Below, one piece after another: positions 16,449 to 25,112 of a DNA stretch of 33,092 nucleotides. Location of the stretch: contig JAKAAM010000006.1 in assembly GCA_021802325.1 (NCBI GenBank), positions 1 through 33,092 on the forward strand, read 5' to 3'. The notes below the pieces were generated by a model that saw only the letters and a list, made by a program, of their open reading frames with translations, was not told where the DNA came from and searched no databases. Position 1 is the stretch's first letter. Each line of letters opens with the position of its first letter. Made by a program: the position numbers and the translations under genes. Source of the DNA: Nitrospirota bacterium (lineage in GTDB: Bacteria > Nitrospirota_A > Leptospirillia > Leptospirillales > Leptospirillaceae).

Positions 16449-16470
16449 GGCGCCTGATGGCGCCTTTTTT
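16449..16470 (+). terminator. Intrinsic terminator after rplT
   Basis: GGCGCC (16449-16454), loop TGAT and GGCGCC (16459-16464) are followed by TTTTTT (16465-16470). A-rich sequence before the stem could make it work on both strands. It ends the thrS-rplT operon. Confidence 0.88.
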
Positions 16471-16629
16471 GTTATCGATTTTCCCATTCCCTGTCATCTT
16501 AACGGGAACTAGGTACAGCCATGCGCCTCCCTCTCTTCCAGAGCCTTTGACTTCAGGGCCTTGAAAGATGAAAATAGAAAAAACGGAAAGTGATTTATTC
16601 TTTCTTATCTATCCGGCAGGGGCGTCAGA

Positions 16630-17679
16630 ATGGTCGTCCGCTATGCGGAAAGCAAAGATGAAAGCGCAGAAATCCTCCGTCTCGTCCTGCAGAAGATGGG
16701 TGAATGGCGTCTTTCCTTCACCCCCGTTCATTACACCGTCGTTTACGAATATGTCACCAACATCAATCCAGGCCTTCGAAAAACCATCGACGATCTAGTC
16801 GCCGCAGGGGCCCTGACCGACAAGAAGATCGAAGAAGCCTATTACGGATTCATCGTTCCGGAACAAACCCTTCCCGTCCTCGAGCAGCGAGGGCTCCTGA
16901 CCCAGGAAACCCTCGAAATCCTTAACCGCATGGCCGAATCGGCCAACACGACCATGCAGACGACCCAAAAGGCCCGATTCGGAATTCTTTCCCAGCACAA
17001 TGCCCTTAGGACAGCCGAGGTCGTCGACTCCTCCCTTCTCCAGTCTGTCATCACCCGGCTCGCGGGAGAGACCAAAAAGCTTCTTGAGACGAGCGAAACA
17101 CTTGAAAATCAGTTGCGGGACAGCCGAAAAGAAATTGAGTCCCTCCGATCCGAGCTTCAGGCAGTGGCCCAGGCATCAGCCATCGATCCTCTGACCGGGG
17201 TCATCAACAGGCGAGGGTTTGAAAAACAGATCCAATCCTGTCTTCAGATCCACGAAAAAAAAGCCGGAGACTGCTCCTTTCTTTTTCTCGACATCGACCA
17301 TTTCAAGCAGATCAACGACGAATACGGCCACGTCGTGGGGGACCGTGTCCTTCAGGCCGTCGCGCAGGTTTTCAGGGCAAAGACGCGGGGTGAAGACATC
17401 GTGGCCCGATACGGAGGGGAGGAGTTCATCATCATTCTTCCGGCGACGCCCATCGATAAGGCCCATATTGTCGCCGAGAACATTCGCCAGAACGTGGAGC
17501 GAATCGCACTCCTGAACGCCAAGGACAGCAAAACGATAGGAGTCGTGACTGTTTCGATCGGCATCGACGTTCACAAGCCAGGGCAGAATTGGCGTCAGAC
17601 GATCGAGCGGGCCGACAAGGCCATGTACCAGTCAAAGCAGAACGGAAGGAATCGAACAACAACCTATTTTCAGATCTGA
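16630..17679 (+). CDS. Diguanylate cyclase (GGDEF domain)
   Basis: The 349-residue soluble protein has an all-helical N-terminal domain (about 1-130) of the kind found in front of many GGDEF domains, a coiled-coil at about 145-180, and a GGDEF domain from about 185. The active-site loop is GGEEF at 262-266. An RGED inhibitory site (R253-D256) sits five residues before it, so feedback inhibition by c-di-GMP is expected. It should make c-di-GMP from two GTP. No sensory domain with a known ligand and no membrane segment is seen. It has no obvious operon partner on its strand and converges on the giant GGDEF-EAL gene with 10 bp between stops. Confidence 0.9.
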   Translation: MVVRYAESKDESAEILRLVLQKMGEWRLSFTPVHYTVVYEYVTNINPGLRKTIDDLVAAGALTDKKIEEAYYGFIVPEQTLPVLEQRGLLTQETLEILNRMAESANTTMQTTQKARFGILSQHNALRTAEVVDSSLLQSVITRLAGETKKLLETSETLENQLRDSRKEIESLRSELQAVAQASAIDPLTGVINRRGFEKQIQSCLQIHEKKAGDCSFLFLDIDHFKQINDEYGHVVGDRVLQAVAQVFRAKTRGEDIVARYGGEEFIIILPATPIDKAHIVAENIRQNVERIALLNAKDSKTIGVVTVSIGIDVHKPGQNWRQTIERADKAMYQSKQNGRNRTTTYFQI

Positions 17680-17689
17680 GTCTTCCTCC

Positions 17690-20600
17690 TCATTTTTTCC
17701 CTTCCTCCTCATCCATTCTCTCTTTTTCCTCCAAAACGGCCTCTGCCAACCGATCTGAGACCTTTTTCAAAGGAGCGAGATCCTCTTCCAGCGAACTCAG
17801 CCCGTTCTCCCGAATTTTTCGAATTCCTGCCGCCAAAGCCTCGTGATAGCGGGAGTGTAGCCGGTCGATTTTCCCTCCGGAAACCAGCCCAAACCTGTCT
17901 ATGGTTTTTTGGACAGGACAATCCTTCACGTCTCCAAGGGACGTCAGATCAAAAACGGCCGGGCTTTGAAGGAGAAACTCCAACTGCATCCCATGAGTCC
18001 GGACCAGCAGGGCATAGAGACCGAGAAGGGATTTCGGCACAAAATTCCTTTCCGGAGGATACGTGCGAAGGAAGGCGACCAGATCGGGAAGAGGCAGAGG
18101 GCGAGAGATCCCGTACCCCTGAAGGAGGTCCACTCCCAACATGCGCATGGCATCCAGGATCGGGCCGGTTTCCACCCCTTCCACAACAAGGGAAAGCCCC
18201 ATCCTGTGGGAAAGCTCCATGATCGCCTCAACGAAATGGAGATCCTTCGGACGTCTCTCGAGGGTCCGGACAAAACCCTGATCGAGCTTCACCTTGTCGA
18301 CGGGGAGATCCTTCAGGCGAAGGAGCGACGAATAGGCACTTCCTACATCGTCCATGGCCAACCTGACTCCCAATCCCTTGAGCCGTTTCAGAAGCTCGAG
18401 AGCCACAATCGTTTCGCCGAACTCCTGTCCCTCGAGAATCTCGAGCGTGAGGCGGGAAGGGTCGATCCGTGCATCCCCGAGCATCCTCCCAAGGCATTCG
18501 AGGCATCCTTCGGTAATGGATCGGGGATCGACATTGACAGAAACCCAGAGGGACGGGTCCGTGTCGAAAAGCTCTCCGAGATCCGAGAGGGCCCGTTCCA
18601 TCACCTGCCGGGAGAGTTCGAAGAGATCGTCTCCCCCATAGTCCTGAAGAAAGGAGGCCGGAGAAAGGATCGATCCATCAACGTCCCGGAGGCGTGCCAG
18701 CGCCTCGACCCCTACGATCCGGCCCGTCCTGTTGTCGAGGACGGGCTGATAATGAACCTCCACCTTCCGCTCGTAGAGAAGACACTGGGCATGGGTCCGT
18801 GCCAGCGGAACCGTTTCTCCGTATATCATCCAGCAGCGGGAGCGGTCTGTCTTGTGACCCTTGCTTTCGTAGAGAGCCTGATCGGCAAGTCGCATGAGAT
18901 TCTCCGGATTTTCAGGAGCCCCCGAACCGGGAGAGGACAACGCCACACCGATCGACACTCCCACCGAGACCTCTTCCCCTTCCTCAAGACTCACAGGCAT
19001 TCTTGCGGTCCGGTCGATTCTGTCGAGGAGATCCCCAAGCTCCTCACGACCCGTTATATTTTCAAGAAGAAGCACAAATTCATCTCCACCGAGCCGGGCC
19101 AGGAAGTCGGTCTTTCGAAGAACTCCCAGGATCCGCTCCCCCGTCAGACGAAGAAGACGGTCTCCGGCCTCGTGGCCATAGCGGTCGTTAACTGGCTTGA
19201 AACGGTCGAGGTCAAGAATAGCGACGGCAAAGGACCACCCGTACCGGGCGGAGCGGGCGAGGAGCCTGTCAAACTCGAGGTCAAGCCCACGCCGGTTCGG
19301 CAGGCCGGTCAGCCGGTCGTGGCGCGAGTCAAACTCCAGTCTTTTGGTCAGATCGATCAGGGAGGTGATATCCCGCTGGTTTCCGACAAATTCGACGAGC
19401 CGGCCAGAGGAGTCCCGGAGCGGGCTGATGGAAAGGAGATTCCAGAAGGGTGTCTTGTCCTTCCTGTAGTTCAGAATCTGCCCGTGAAAAGGGCGCTCCT
19501 CCCGAAGTGCCGAGCGGATTTTTTCGACCGTCTCTGGGTCGGTCCCCTCTCCCTGCAGGATCCGGCAATTCTGCCCTATCATCTCCTCGGCCGGGTACCC
19601 CGTGATCGACGAAAACCCTTCGTTGACAAAAATAATTCGTCCATCAGTCTCTGTGATCACGACCCCTTCCCCGACTGCCGCCACCGCGCTTGAGAGAAGA
19701 TTTTGCCGGGAGAGAAGATCCAGTCGGTCAAGGCCAAGAGAGATATTTCGGGCGAGTTCGGTCAGGAGCCCTTCGAGAACGGGATCGCTGAAGGCACCCT
19801 CCTTCACATGGGCGACAAAAAGGAGCCCCCAGGGGACCCCTTTCCGGAGGAGCGGAAGGGCCCCGCTGGCGTTTAGTCCGAACTCCCGGAGTCTTTCCCC
19901 CCACAGCGCCCGGGTCCCTGTCGGATCCGGGTCGAAGACAGGACCGCGACCCCCAAGGACCGGAGCGAGGCGATCCACGATTTCGCTCACTCCTTGCAGA
20001 GGTGAGCTCCCCCCTCCAGGAATGTCCGCCTGCCCCGAGGACGCCACCACATGCATCCCTCCCCGGCCATCCGGACAAAGGATGGCGGCCACCGTCATCT
20101 CGCCGTGAGTGACGGCCAGTTCGCAAAGCTTTGAAAGAAGCGTGGATTCGTCGAATCCGGCAGAAAGCGCCTCCGAGGCATGGGCGAGGAGGGTGTTATA
20201 TGAGGAGAGGAGGCGGAGCCGTTCCGTCTGGGCATGCCGGTCGCCCACGTCATGGACAGTGCCCACGACCACCGAGGGTTCGTCCGGAATACGGGCCAGG
20301 GAGATGTCCACCATGACAGGATGCCCGTTCTTCTTGACCATCCTCACGTCCGGGATCTCGACGCTTTCACGATTTGAAAGAAACCCGTATGCAAAACCCA
20401 CCCGCTCGAATTCCCCCGCATCGCCATAAAGCATCCGGGTCGTATGACCCACCATTTCCCCCACCTGGTCATAGCCCAGCATCTGCCGCATCCGGTCGTT
20501 TGCGTAGCGGATCCGGCGCTTTTCGAGGAGCATGATCCCCGCCCGTGTGTTTTCAAGGAGGACCTTTTCGAAGGCCGCCGACTCCCTTTCCCGTCGGAGG

Positions 20601-23332
20601 GACTCGAGACGGTCGAGCCCCCGGGAGACATCCCGTGCCAGCTCCGAGAGCACCTCCTGAAGAGCGGGGTCGAAACTGGCCGGCTCCTCGTGATACAGCG
20701 CCAGGACCCCCCATATTCCTCCCTCCCGCATGACCGGAAGGACCGCCGCGGTCCGGAGATTGTGGTGACGGGCCCTTTCCCCAGCCGTTGTTCCGCCAAG
20801 CCTTTCAGGAATGTCGACATTGAAAAGAGGGCGCCCCGTCCGCCAGACCTCGCCAACAATCCCTTTCCCGCCATCATGATCCGGATCGACCGAAATCTCG
20901 AGGTTCTCGATAAATGCTGTCTCTCCGGCGCTCGCCTCCACCTTGACGGTCCCTCCGTCTTCCGGACGCCCGATCCAGGCCAGACGAAGCTTCCCGAAGC
21001 GGACCGCCAGGTCGCAGATTCCCTGGAGAAGTGACTCCTCAACCGTCGCTTCGGCGATCGCCTGATTGACCTGGGCCAGAAGACTGTTGAAATCGGCAAG
21101 CCGGGACAGATCCCGGGCCAGACGATGCCGCTCGGAGACGTCGATGATCGTCCAGACGACCGTATCGGGCCCTTCCCCGGCGATTTTCTGTCCGGAGAGA
21201 TCCACGAAGCCTTCAGAGCCGTTTGCACGGCGGATACGCAGGTCCCGGAGAAAGGCTCTCCCTGTCGCGAGGGCCTCATTCGAGGCCTCTCCCATTTTTT
21301 CAAAGCTGTCGTCTCCCACGAAATAAAGATCCCGGACGCTGTGTCCCACGATTTCTTCCGGAGCCCCGTAACCCAGGATTTCGAGAAAGCCCCTGTTCGC
21401 CTCGACCACAATCCGGTCGGGATAGCGAACGAGGTCGATTCCGGCCGTGGTATTGGCGAGAAGGGTCTCCTTGAGGGCCGTGGCAATCCTTTCTCTCTGC
21501 AAGAGATCAAAACGGTCGAGGGCCAGAGAAAGATTGTCCGCGATCGCCTCGAGCAGATGCCGAAGCTCGGGCTCGAAACTTTCCTCCCTGTCGAGGTAGA
21601 CGGTCAGCACCGCCCAGATCGCTCCCCCGCGATGGACCGGGATGGAGGCACTGGACTGGAAGTCAAAGCGGCGGGACAAGGATTCCCATGGTCCCATGAC
21701 AAGGTTTCGCCTAAAGGAGGAATTATAAACTGGCCGGTCCGTTCTCCAGGCCTGGCCCATCGGACCCCGGCCCTCCGGACGGTCGTCAAGGCTCGAGACA
21801 ACGGCGTGTTCGAGGTATCCGTTCTCTCCGGAGGACGCCAGAACCCGAAAGATCCCAGCCTCATCGGGACGACCGACCCAAGCCAGCCGGATTTCAGGAA
21901 CATCGATCGCAAGTCGGCAGAAATCCGGAAGGATTTCCTCTTCCCGGATCTCTCTCGACACCGCCTCCGCGACCCGACCCCGCAGAACATCGAAAGCTAA
22001 CAGACGCTCGAGCCGTTCGTTTTTTTCCTCGAGTCTTCCTTCAAGTTCCCGACGTTCGGTCACGTCGAGCCCCAGAAAAACCCGATAAAGGGGACGCCCC
22101 TCCCCGTCATTAAGGACGGAGAGGCTCCATTCGAAGGTCCGACGCTCTCCGGTCCTTCCGGTCCAGGCACATTCGGAGGGAACGGGGGCCTCCCCCCGCG
22201 TCAGTGCGTCAAAGAAGCTCCGGACGTCTGAACGGTCCTCTGCCGTCAAGAAACGCATCCACTCCCAGGGCTTTCCCCGGACCTCTTCCGCCGTCACTCC
22301 CAAAAATCTTCTCGCCGTACGGTTGATGCGAAGGGCCTCGCCATTCGGATCAAGGACCAGTCCCAGGGCTCCGGCTCCATCGAAGATCGCTTCGTCGAGC
22401 TCGGACAGTTCGGCGAGCTGTCTGCCCTGGCGTTCCTGACGGCGAACCAGAGTCCGAATCCCCAAAACCATCAGGACCAGCAAAAACAGTCCTCCCTCCT
22501 CGAGCATCCACCGTCGTGACGACAGGCCCATCCACCCTTCCCGGACCAGGGAATTCGGCCAATACGCCGTCATTTCGAAGGGGTATCCGGGAACAGGAAC
22601 CCGGACGATGTTTTTGTCTCCGGGAATCAGAGGGGAGTCGGGACGGTTTCCCCGGACCAGGAACAGAATGTCTCCGTTCCGGAGATCCCTGAGGGAAAAG
22701 CTGAAGGTGCGATGGGCCTTCGGGGGAACCAGGTTCGCCACCCGAAGGGAGGTCCGAACCCCCAGAGGGGATCTCCCGGCCTGGGCGGGAAGCAGGATCG
22801 AGAGGGGGAGAATCCGCGTTCCGAGACGGGAAGAAAGCCGGCTGCGTCCCACAAGAAAAGAGGGATTCTCGGGGAGGGGTGTGGCATAGCCGTTTGCAGG
22901 AAAAGGGGCCGGGAGGGAAGACTCGGGCGAAACCCGGGTTGACCAAAGGATCCGGCCGGTTCGCGGGTCATAGAGCTCGAAGTCGACCAGGGACGGGTGA
23001 AGGGCCAGGAAAATCCGGAGCGTCTGCTCCCTCTTCGGACCGGGTTTCGGCCCGGGAGTCCGGATCGGGTGGTTGATTTCCGGAAGGGTGGCCGCCACAA
23101 ACCCAAGATCGAGAAAGTGCGACGAGAGGCGACGGGACACAGCTGAGGCGCGTGTCAGGGCAGCCCGGACCGCTCGCGCCTCCACCGCATTCCGGTAATC
23201 GCTGTATTCCGCCGATTCGAAAAAGGCGATTCCCAGGAGGGCCAGGATGAGGGTTCCTGCAACCAGAAGGCCAACCGACCTCCCGATCAGCAGATGATCC
23301 AGCAGACGTCTGGGTGTAAGCGTTGTCTTCAT
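17690..23332 (-). CDS. Giant membrane PAS/GAF/LOV-GGDEF-EAL protein with CZB-like C-terminus
   Basis: The protein has 1880 residues. TM1 is near 16-38, a periplasmic part of about 235 residues follows, and TM2 is near 276-297. Three PAS-GAF pairs span about 309-1205. A LOV-type PAS (1210-1330) has GQNCRILQ with Cys1256 and the flavin-contact residues N1288, N1298 and Q1319. GGDEF is at 1415-1419 with inhibitory site RKTD (1406-1409). The EAL domain keeps E1543, N1600, E1631, D1661, D1662, K1682, E1718 and Q1738. The last 110 residues hold H1780, C1805, H1826 and H1830, arranged like a CZB zinc site. Both catalytic domains look active, so the sensors probably set the balance of c-di-GMP synthesis and breakdown. 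It starts 23 nt after pheT and may be its operon tail. Confidence 0.92.
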   Translation of the reverse strand: MKTTLTPRRLLDHLLIGRSVGLLVAGTLILALLGIAFFESAEYSDYRNAVEARAVRAALTRASAVSRRLSSHFLDLGFVAATLPEINHPIRTPGPKPGPKREQTLRIFLALHPSLVDFELYDPRTGRILWSTRVSPESSLPAPFPANGYATPLPENPSFLVGRSRLSSRLGTRILPLSILLPAQAGRSPLGVRTSLRVANLVPPKAHRTFSFSLRDLRNGDILFLVRGNRPDSPLIPGDKNIVRVPVPGYPFEMTAYWPNSLVREGWMGLSSRRWMLEEGGLFLLVLMVLGIRTLVRRQERQGRQLAELSELDEAIFDGAGALGLVLDPNGEALRINRTARRFLGVTAEEVRGKPWEWMRFLTAEDRSDVRSFFDALTRGEAPVPSECAWTGRTGERRTFEWSLSVLNDGEGRPLYRVFLGLDVTERRELEGRLEEKNERLERLLAFDVLRGRVAEAVSREIREEEILPDFCRLAIDVPEIRLAWVGRPDEAGIFRVLASSGENGYLEHAVVSSLDDRPEGRGPMGQAWRTDRPVYNSSFRRNLVMGPWESLSRRFDFQSSASIPVHRGGAIWAVLTVYLDREESFEPELRHLLEAIADNLSLALDRFDLLQRERIATALKETLLANTTAGIDLVRYPDRIVVEANRGFLEILGYGAPEEIVGHSVRDLYFVGDDSFEKMGEASNEALATGRAFLRDLRIRRANGSEGFVDLSGQKIAGEGPDTVVWTIIDVSERHRLARDLSRLADFNSLLAQVNQAIAEATVEESLLQGICDLAVRFGKLRLAWIGRPEDGGTVKVEASAGETAFIENLEISVDPDHDGGKGIVGEVWRTGRPLFNVDIPERLGGTTAGERARHHNLRTAAVLPVMREGGIWGVLALYHEEPASFDPALQEVLSELARDVSRGLDRLESLRRERESAAFEKVLLENTRAGIMLLEKRRIRYANDRMRQMLGYDQVGEMVGHTTRMLYGDAGEFERVGFAYGFLSNRESVEIPDVRMVKKNGHPVMVDISLARIPDEPSVVVGTVHDVGDRHAQTERLRLLSSYNTLLAHASEALSAGFDESTLLSKLCELAVTHGEMTVAAILCPDGRGGMHVVASSGQADIPGGGSSPLQGVSEIVDRLAPVLGGRGPVFDPDPTGTRALWGERLREFGLNASGALPLLRKGVPWGLLFVAHVKEGAFSDPVLEGLLTELARNISLGLDRLDLLSRQNLLSSAVAAVGEGVVITETDGRIIFVNEGFSSITGYPAEEMIGQNCRILQGEGTDPETVEKIRSALREERPFHGQILNYRKDKTPFWNLLSISPLRDSSGRLVEFVGNQRDITSLIDLTKRLEFDSRHDRLTGLPNRRGLDLEFDRLLARSARYGWSFAVAILDLDRFKPVNDRYGHEAGDRLLRLTGERILGVLRKTDFLARLGGDEFVLLLENITGREELGDLLDRIDRTARMPVSLEEGEEVSVGVSIGVALSSPGSGAPENPENLMRLADQALYESKGHKTDRSRCWMIYGETVPLARTHAQCLLYERKVEVHYQPVLDNRTGRIVGVEALARLRDVDGSILSPASFLQDYGGDDLFELSRQVMERALSDLGELFDTDPSLWVSVNVDPRSITEGCLECLGRMLGDARIDPSRLTLEILEGQEFGETIVALELLKRLKGLGVRLAMDDVGSAYSSLLRLKDLPVDKVKLDQGFVRTLERRPKDLHFVEAIMELSHRMGLSLVVEGVETGPILDAMRMLGVDLLQGYGISRPLPLPDLVAFLRTYPPERNFVPKSLLGLYALLVRTHGMQLEFLLQSPAVFDLTSLGDVKDCPVQKTIDRFGLVSGGKIDRLHSRYHEALAAGIRKIRENGLSSLEEDLAPLKKVSDRLAEAVLEEKERMDEEEGKK

Positions 23333-23355
23333 GCTCTCCCCGTCCCGGCCGAAGC

Positions 23356-25071
23356 TCAGGAGGCCAGCATCGCCTCCAGATCAACCTCGAAACAGACCGT
23401 GGGCATCCGGATCCCCCACCTGTCCAGAAATTCCGGATGGATCTCTCCGACCGTCGCAACCGTCTCGCCCGACCTGTTCACATACGTTCCACATCGTCCA
23501 GGCAGATAGGGAGCGAGGTCGGCGGTTCGAATGACCAATGTCCGATCCATCCGCTCGAACAACATCTCGAGAACCCCCTGGAGCTCGGAAACACTGGCCT
23601 GGGGATGCGCAAGGAGGGCCGACATGAGCCAAAGATCGTTGATCGGCCGATCCTCTTCGCCCCGCGAGGCGGCCCCGAGACGCATCGCCTCCCCGACCTC
23701 AAAAATCCTGTGGGGATAGAGGGCCCGGCCAGATCGTGCCTCGGCCGCGAGAAGGCCGGCCAGAAGTGAGGGGCGAACGACGGCGAACTGAAGGCTTGCC
23801 GGGTTGTCGATCCGGACCAAAGCCCCGGCATCCCGCCCGAGGCGCTCCGTCACGAGCGGCTCTCCGGTCAGGATGTTTGAGAGGAGTTCCTGGTATCCCA
23901 TCGCCGTCAAGGCTTGCCTGATGCGGGACTCGATTTTCTGGCGGGGGGCTGGCCTCCCCCGCGTGAACTCCCGGGGAAGGAGGGGCTCAAAAGTATCATA
24001 CCCTTTGGCCACAAGGTAATCCTCCACCACATCCACGGCTCCGAGAAGATCGTCCCGAGTGAAGGGCGAGAGGACTTCCCATCCCGATTTTCCTTCTCCC
24101 GCCGGACGGGAGATCTGGGGATAGCCGAAATCCAGGAGTGTCTCCACAAAATCGGAAGGATCCCTCTCCTCCCCCAGAACCCGGGCCGGAAGACCTGTTG
24201 GAACATGAACGACGGTTCCCGGGGAGGCGGGCGCCACGAGAGGAGATTTTCCTCCCGCCATGAGGGGCTCGACCTCGTATCCCCGATCCGTCAGGTTTGC
24301 GGCCAGGATGTTCAGGACCAAAAGGAGCCGTCCGGGGTCGAATCCGGTCGCCTCAACGAAAAGACCTTCGTCCTCCGGGGTGACCTCCCCCGAAGAGGTG
24401 GCATTGATCACGGGAGGAAAGGACAGGATCGTCTCCCGTGCGTCGAAGAGAACCGGCCAGGCTGAGTGCCCCTTCAAAAGGCCCCCGTATGCCCGTCCCT
24501 TGGGATGGGTTTCCACGATCTCACCCAGCGTCATCGCATGGTCCGCACCTAGAGGAACGAACCGTGTGGTTACGGGATCGCAGGCCCGGTAAGTCAGAGG
24601 AAAGACGATCCGGTCGAGAGGGTAGACACCGATCGCCAGATCAGCGCGCTTTCTCCCGAAGAGATCGGACAGGCGCTCCTGAGTCCCGATGATCTGGAGG
24701 AGGCCTTCGGCCCCGAGACGGCCTCCCCGTGCACAGAACCCTCCCATGAAGGGACGGACCCTGTCCACCGAGGAATCGATCCGGATATCAGGCTCCCCCC
24801 CCTTCCGCTTGCGGCGGTCCGCCTGCTCGAGAAATCCGTAGGGATGGCCGGAACGTGGACGGCCTCCCCGAAGCTGGCGCGCGATCCCTTCCACGCTCCA
24901 GAGATCAGGCCGGTTTGTATCGTTGAGCTCGATCTTGAAGCGCCCGGTTCCAGGGTCGAACTGTTTCCACTCCCCTTTCACCGCATCAAGGGTCCGGTCC
25001 ATCTCCTCCGGGGAGAGCCTCCTGCCCAGAAGCTCCTGTAGATCGTCAAAATGTCCTTCCAGTGTCGGCAC
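23356..25071 (-). CDS. pheT: Phenylalanyl-tRNA synthetase beta subunit, archaeal type
   Basis: The 571-residue protein opens with MPTLEGHFDDLQELLGRRLS and has the NRPDLWSVEGIARQLRG block, as in archaeal PheT proteins. Bacterial PheT is about 800 residues long, with an N-terminal tRNA-binding (EMAP-like) domain and a C-terminal anticodon-binding FDX-ACB domain; both are absent here. The B3/B4, B5-like and catalytic-like domains are present. The GTG at 25071 has GAGG 5 nt before it. It lies 41 nt after pheS and shares its origin. The pair forms the heterotetrameric enzyme that charges tRNA-Phe. Confidence 0.9.
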   Translation of the reverse strand: MPTLEGHFDDLQELLGRRLSPEEMDRTLDAVKGEWKQFDPGTGRFKIELNDTNRPDLWSVEGIARQLRGGRPRSGHPYGFLEQADRRKRKGGEPDIRIDSSVDRVRPFMGGFCARGGRLGAEGLLQIIGTQERLSDLFGRKRADLAIGVYPLDRIVFPLTYRACDPVTTRFVPLGADHAMTLGEIVETHPKGRAYGGLLKGHSAWPVLFDARETILSFPPVINATSSGEVTPEDEGLFVEATGFDPGRLLLVLNILAANLTDRGYEVEPLMAGGKSPLVAPASPGTVVHVPTGLPARVLGEERDPSDFVETLLDFGYPQISRPAGEGKSGWEVLSPFTRDDLLGAVDVVEDYLVAKGYDTFEPLLPREFTRGRPAPRQKIESRIRQALTAMGYQELLSNILTGEPLVTERLGRDAGALVRIDNPASLQFAVVRPSLLAGLLAAEARSGRALYPHRIFEVGEAMRLGAASRGEEDRPINDLWLMSALLAHPQASVSELQGVLEMLFERMDRTLVIRTADLAPYLPGRCGTYVNRSGETVATVGEIHPEFLDRWGIRMPTVCFEVDLEAMLAS

Positions 25072-25112
25072 AACAACCTCTTGTCTTTAGGGTCCTTGGC
25101 ACGGATCTCCGT

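Noticed and set aside
17909..19693. 594-codon open frame antisense to the giant GGDEF-EAL gene
   Set aside because: It lies fully opposite clear EAL, GGDEF and LOV coding sequence. Long antisense frames are expected in GC-rich genes, and no domain is seen.
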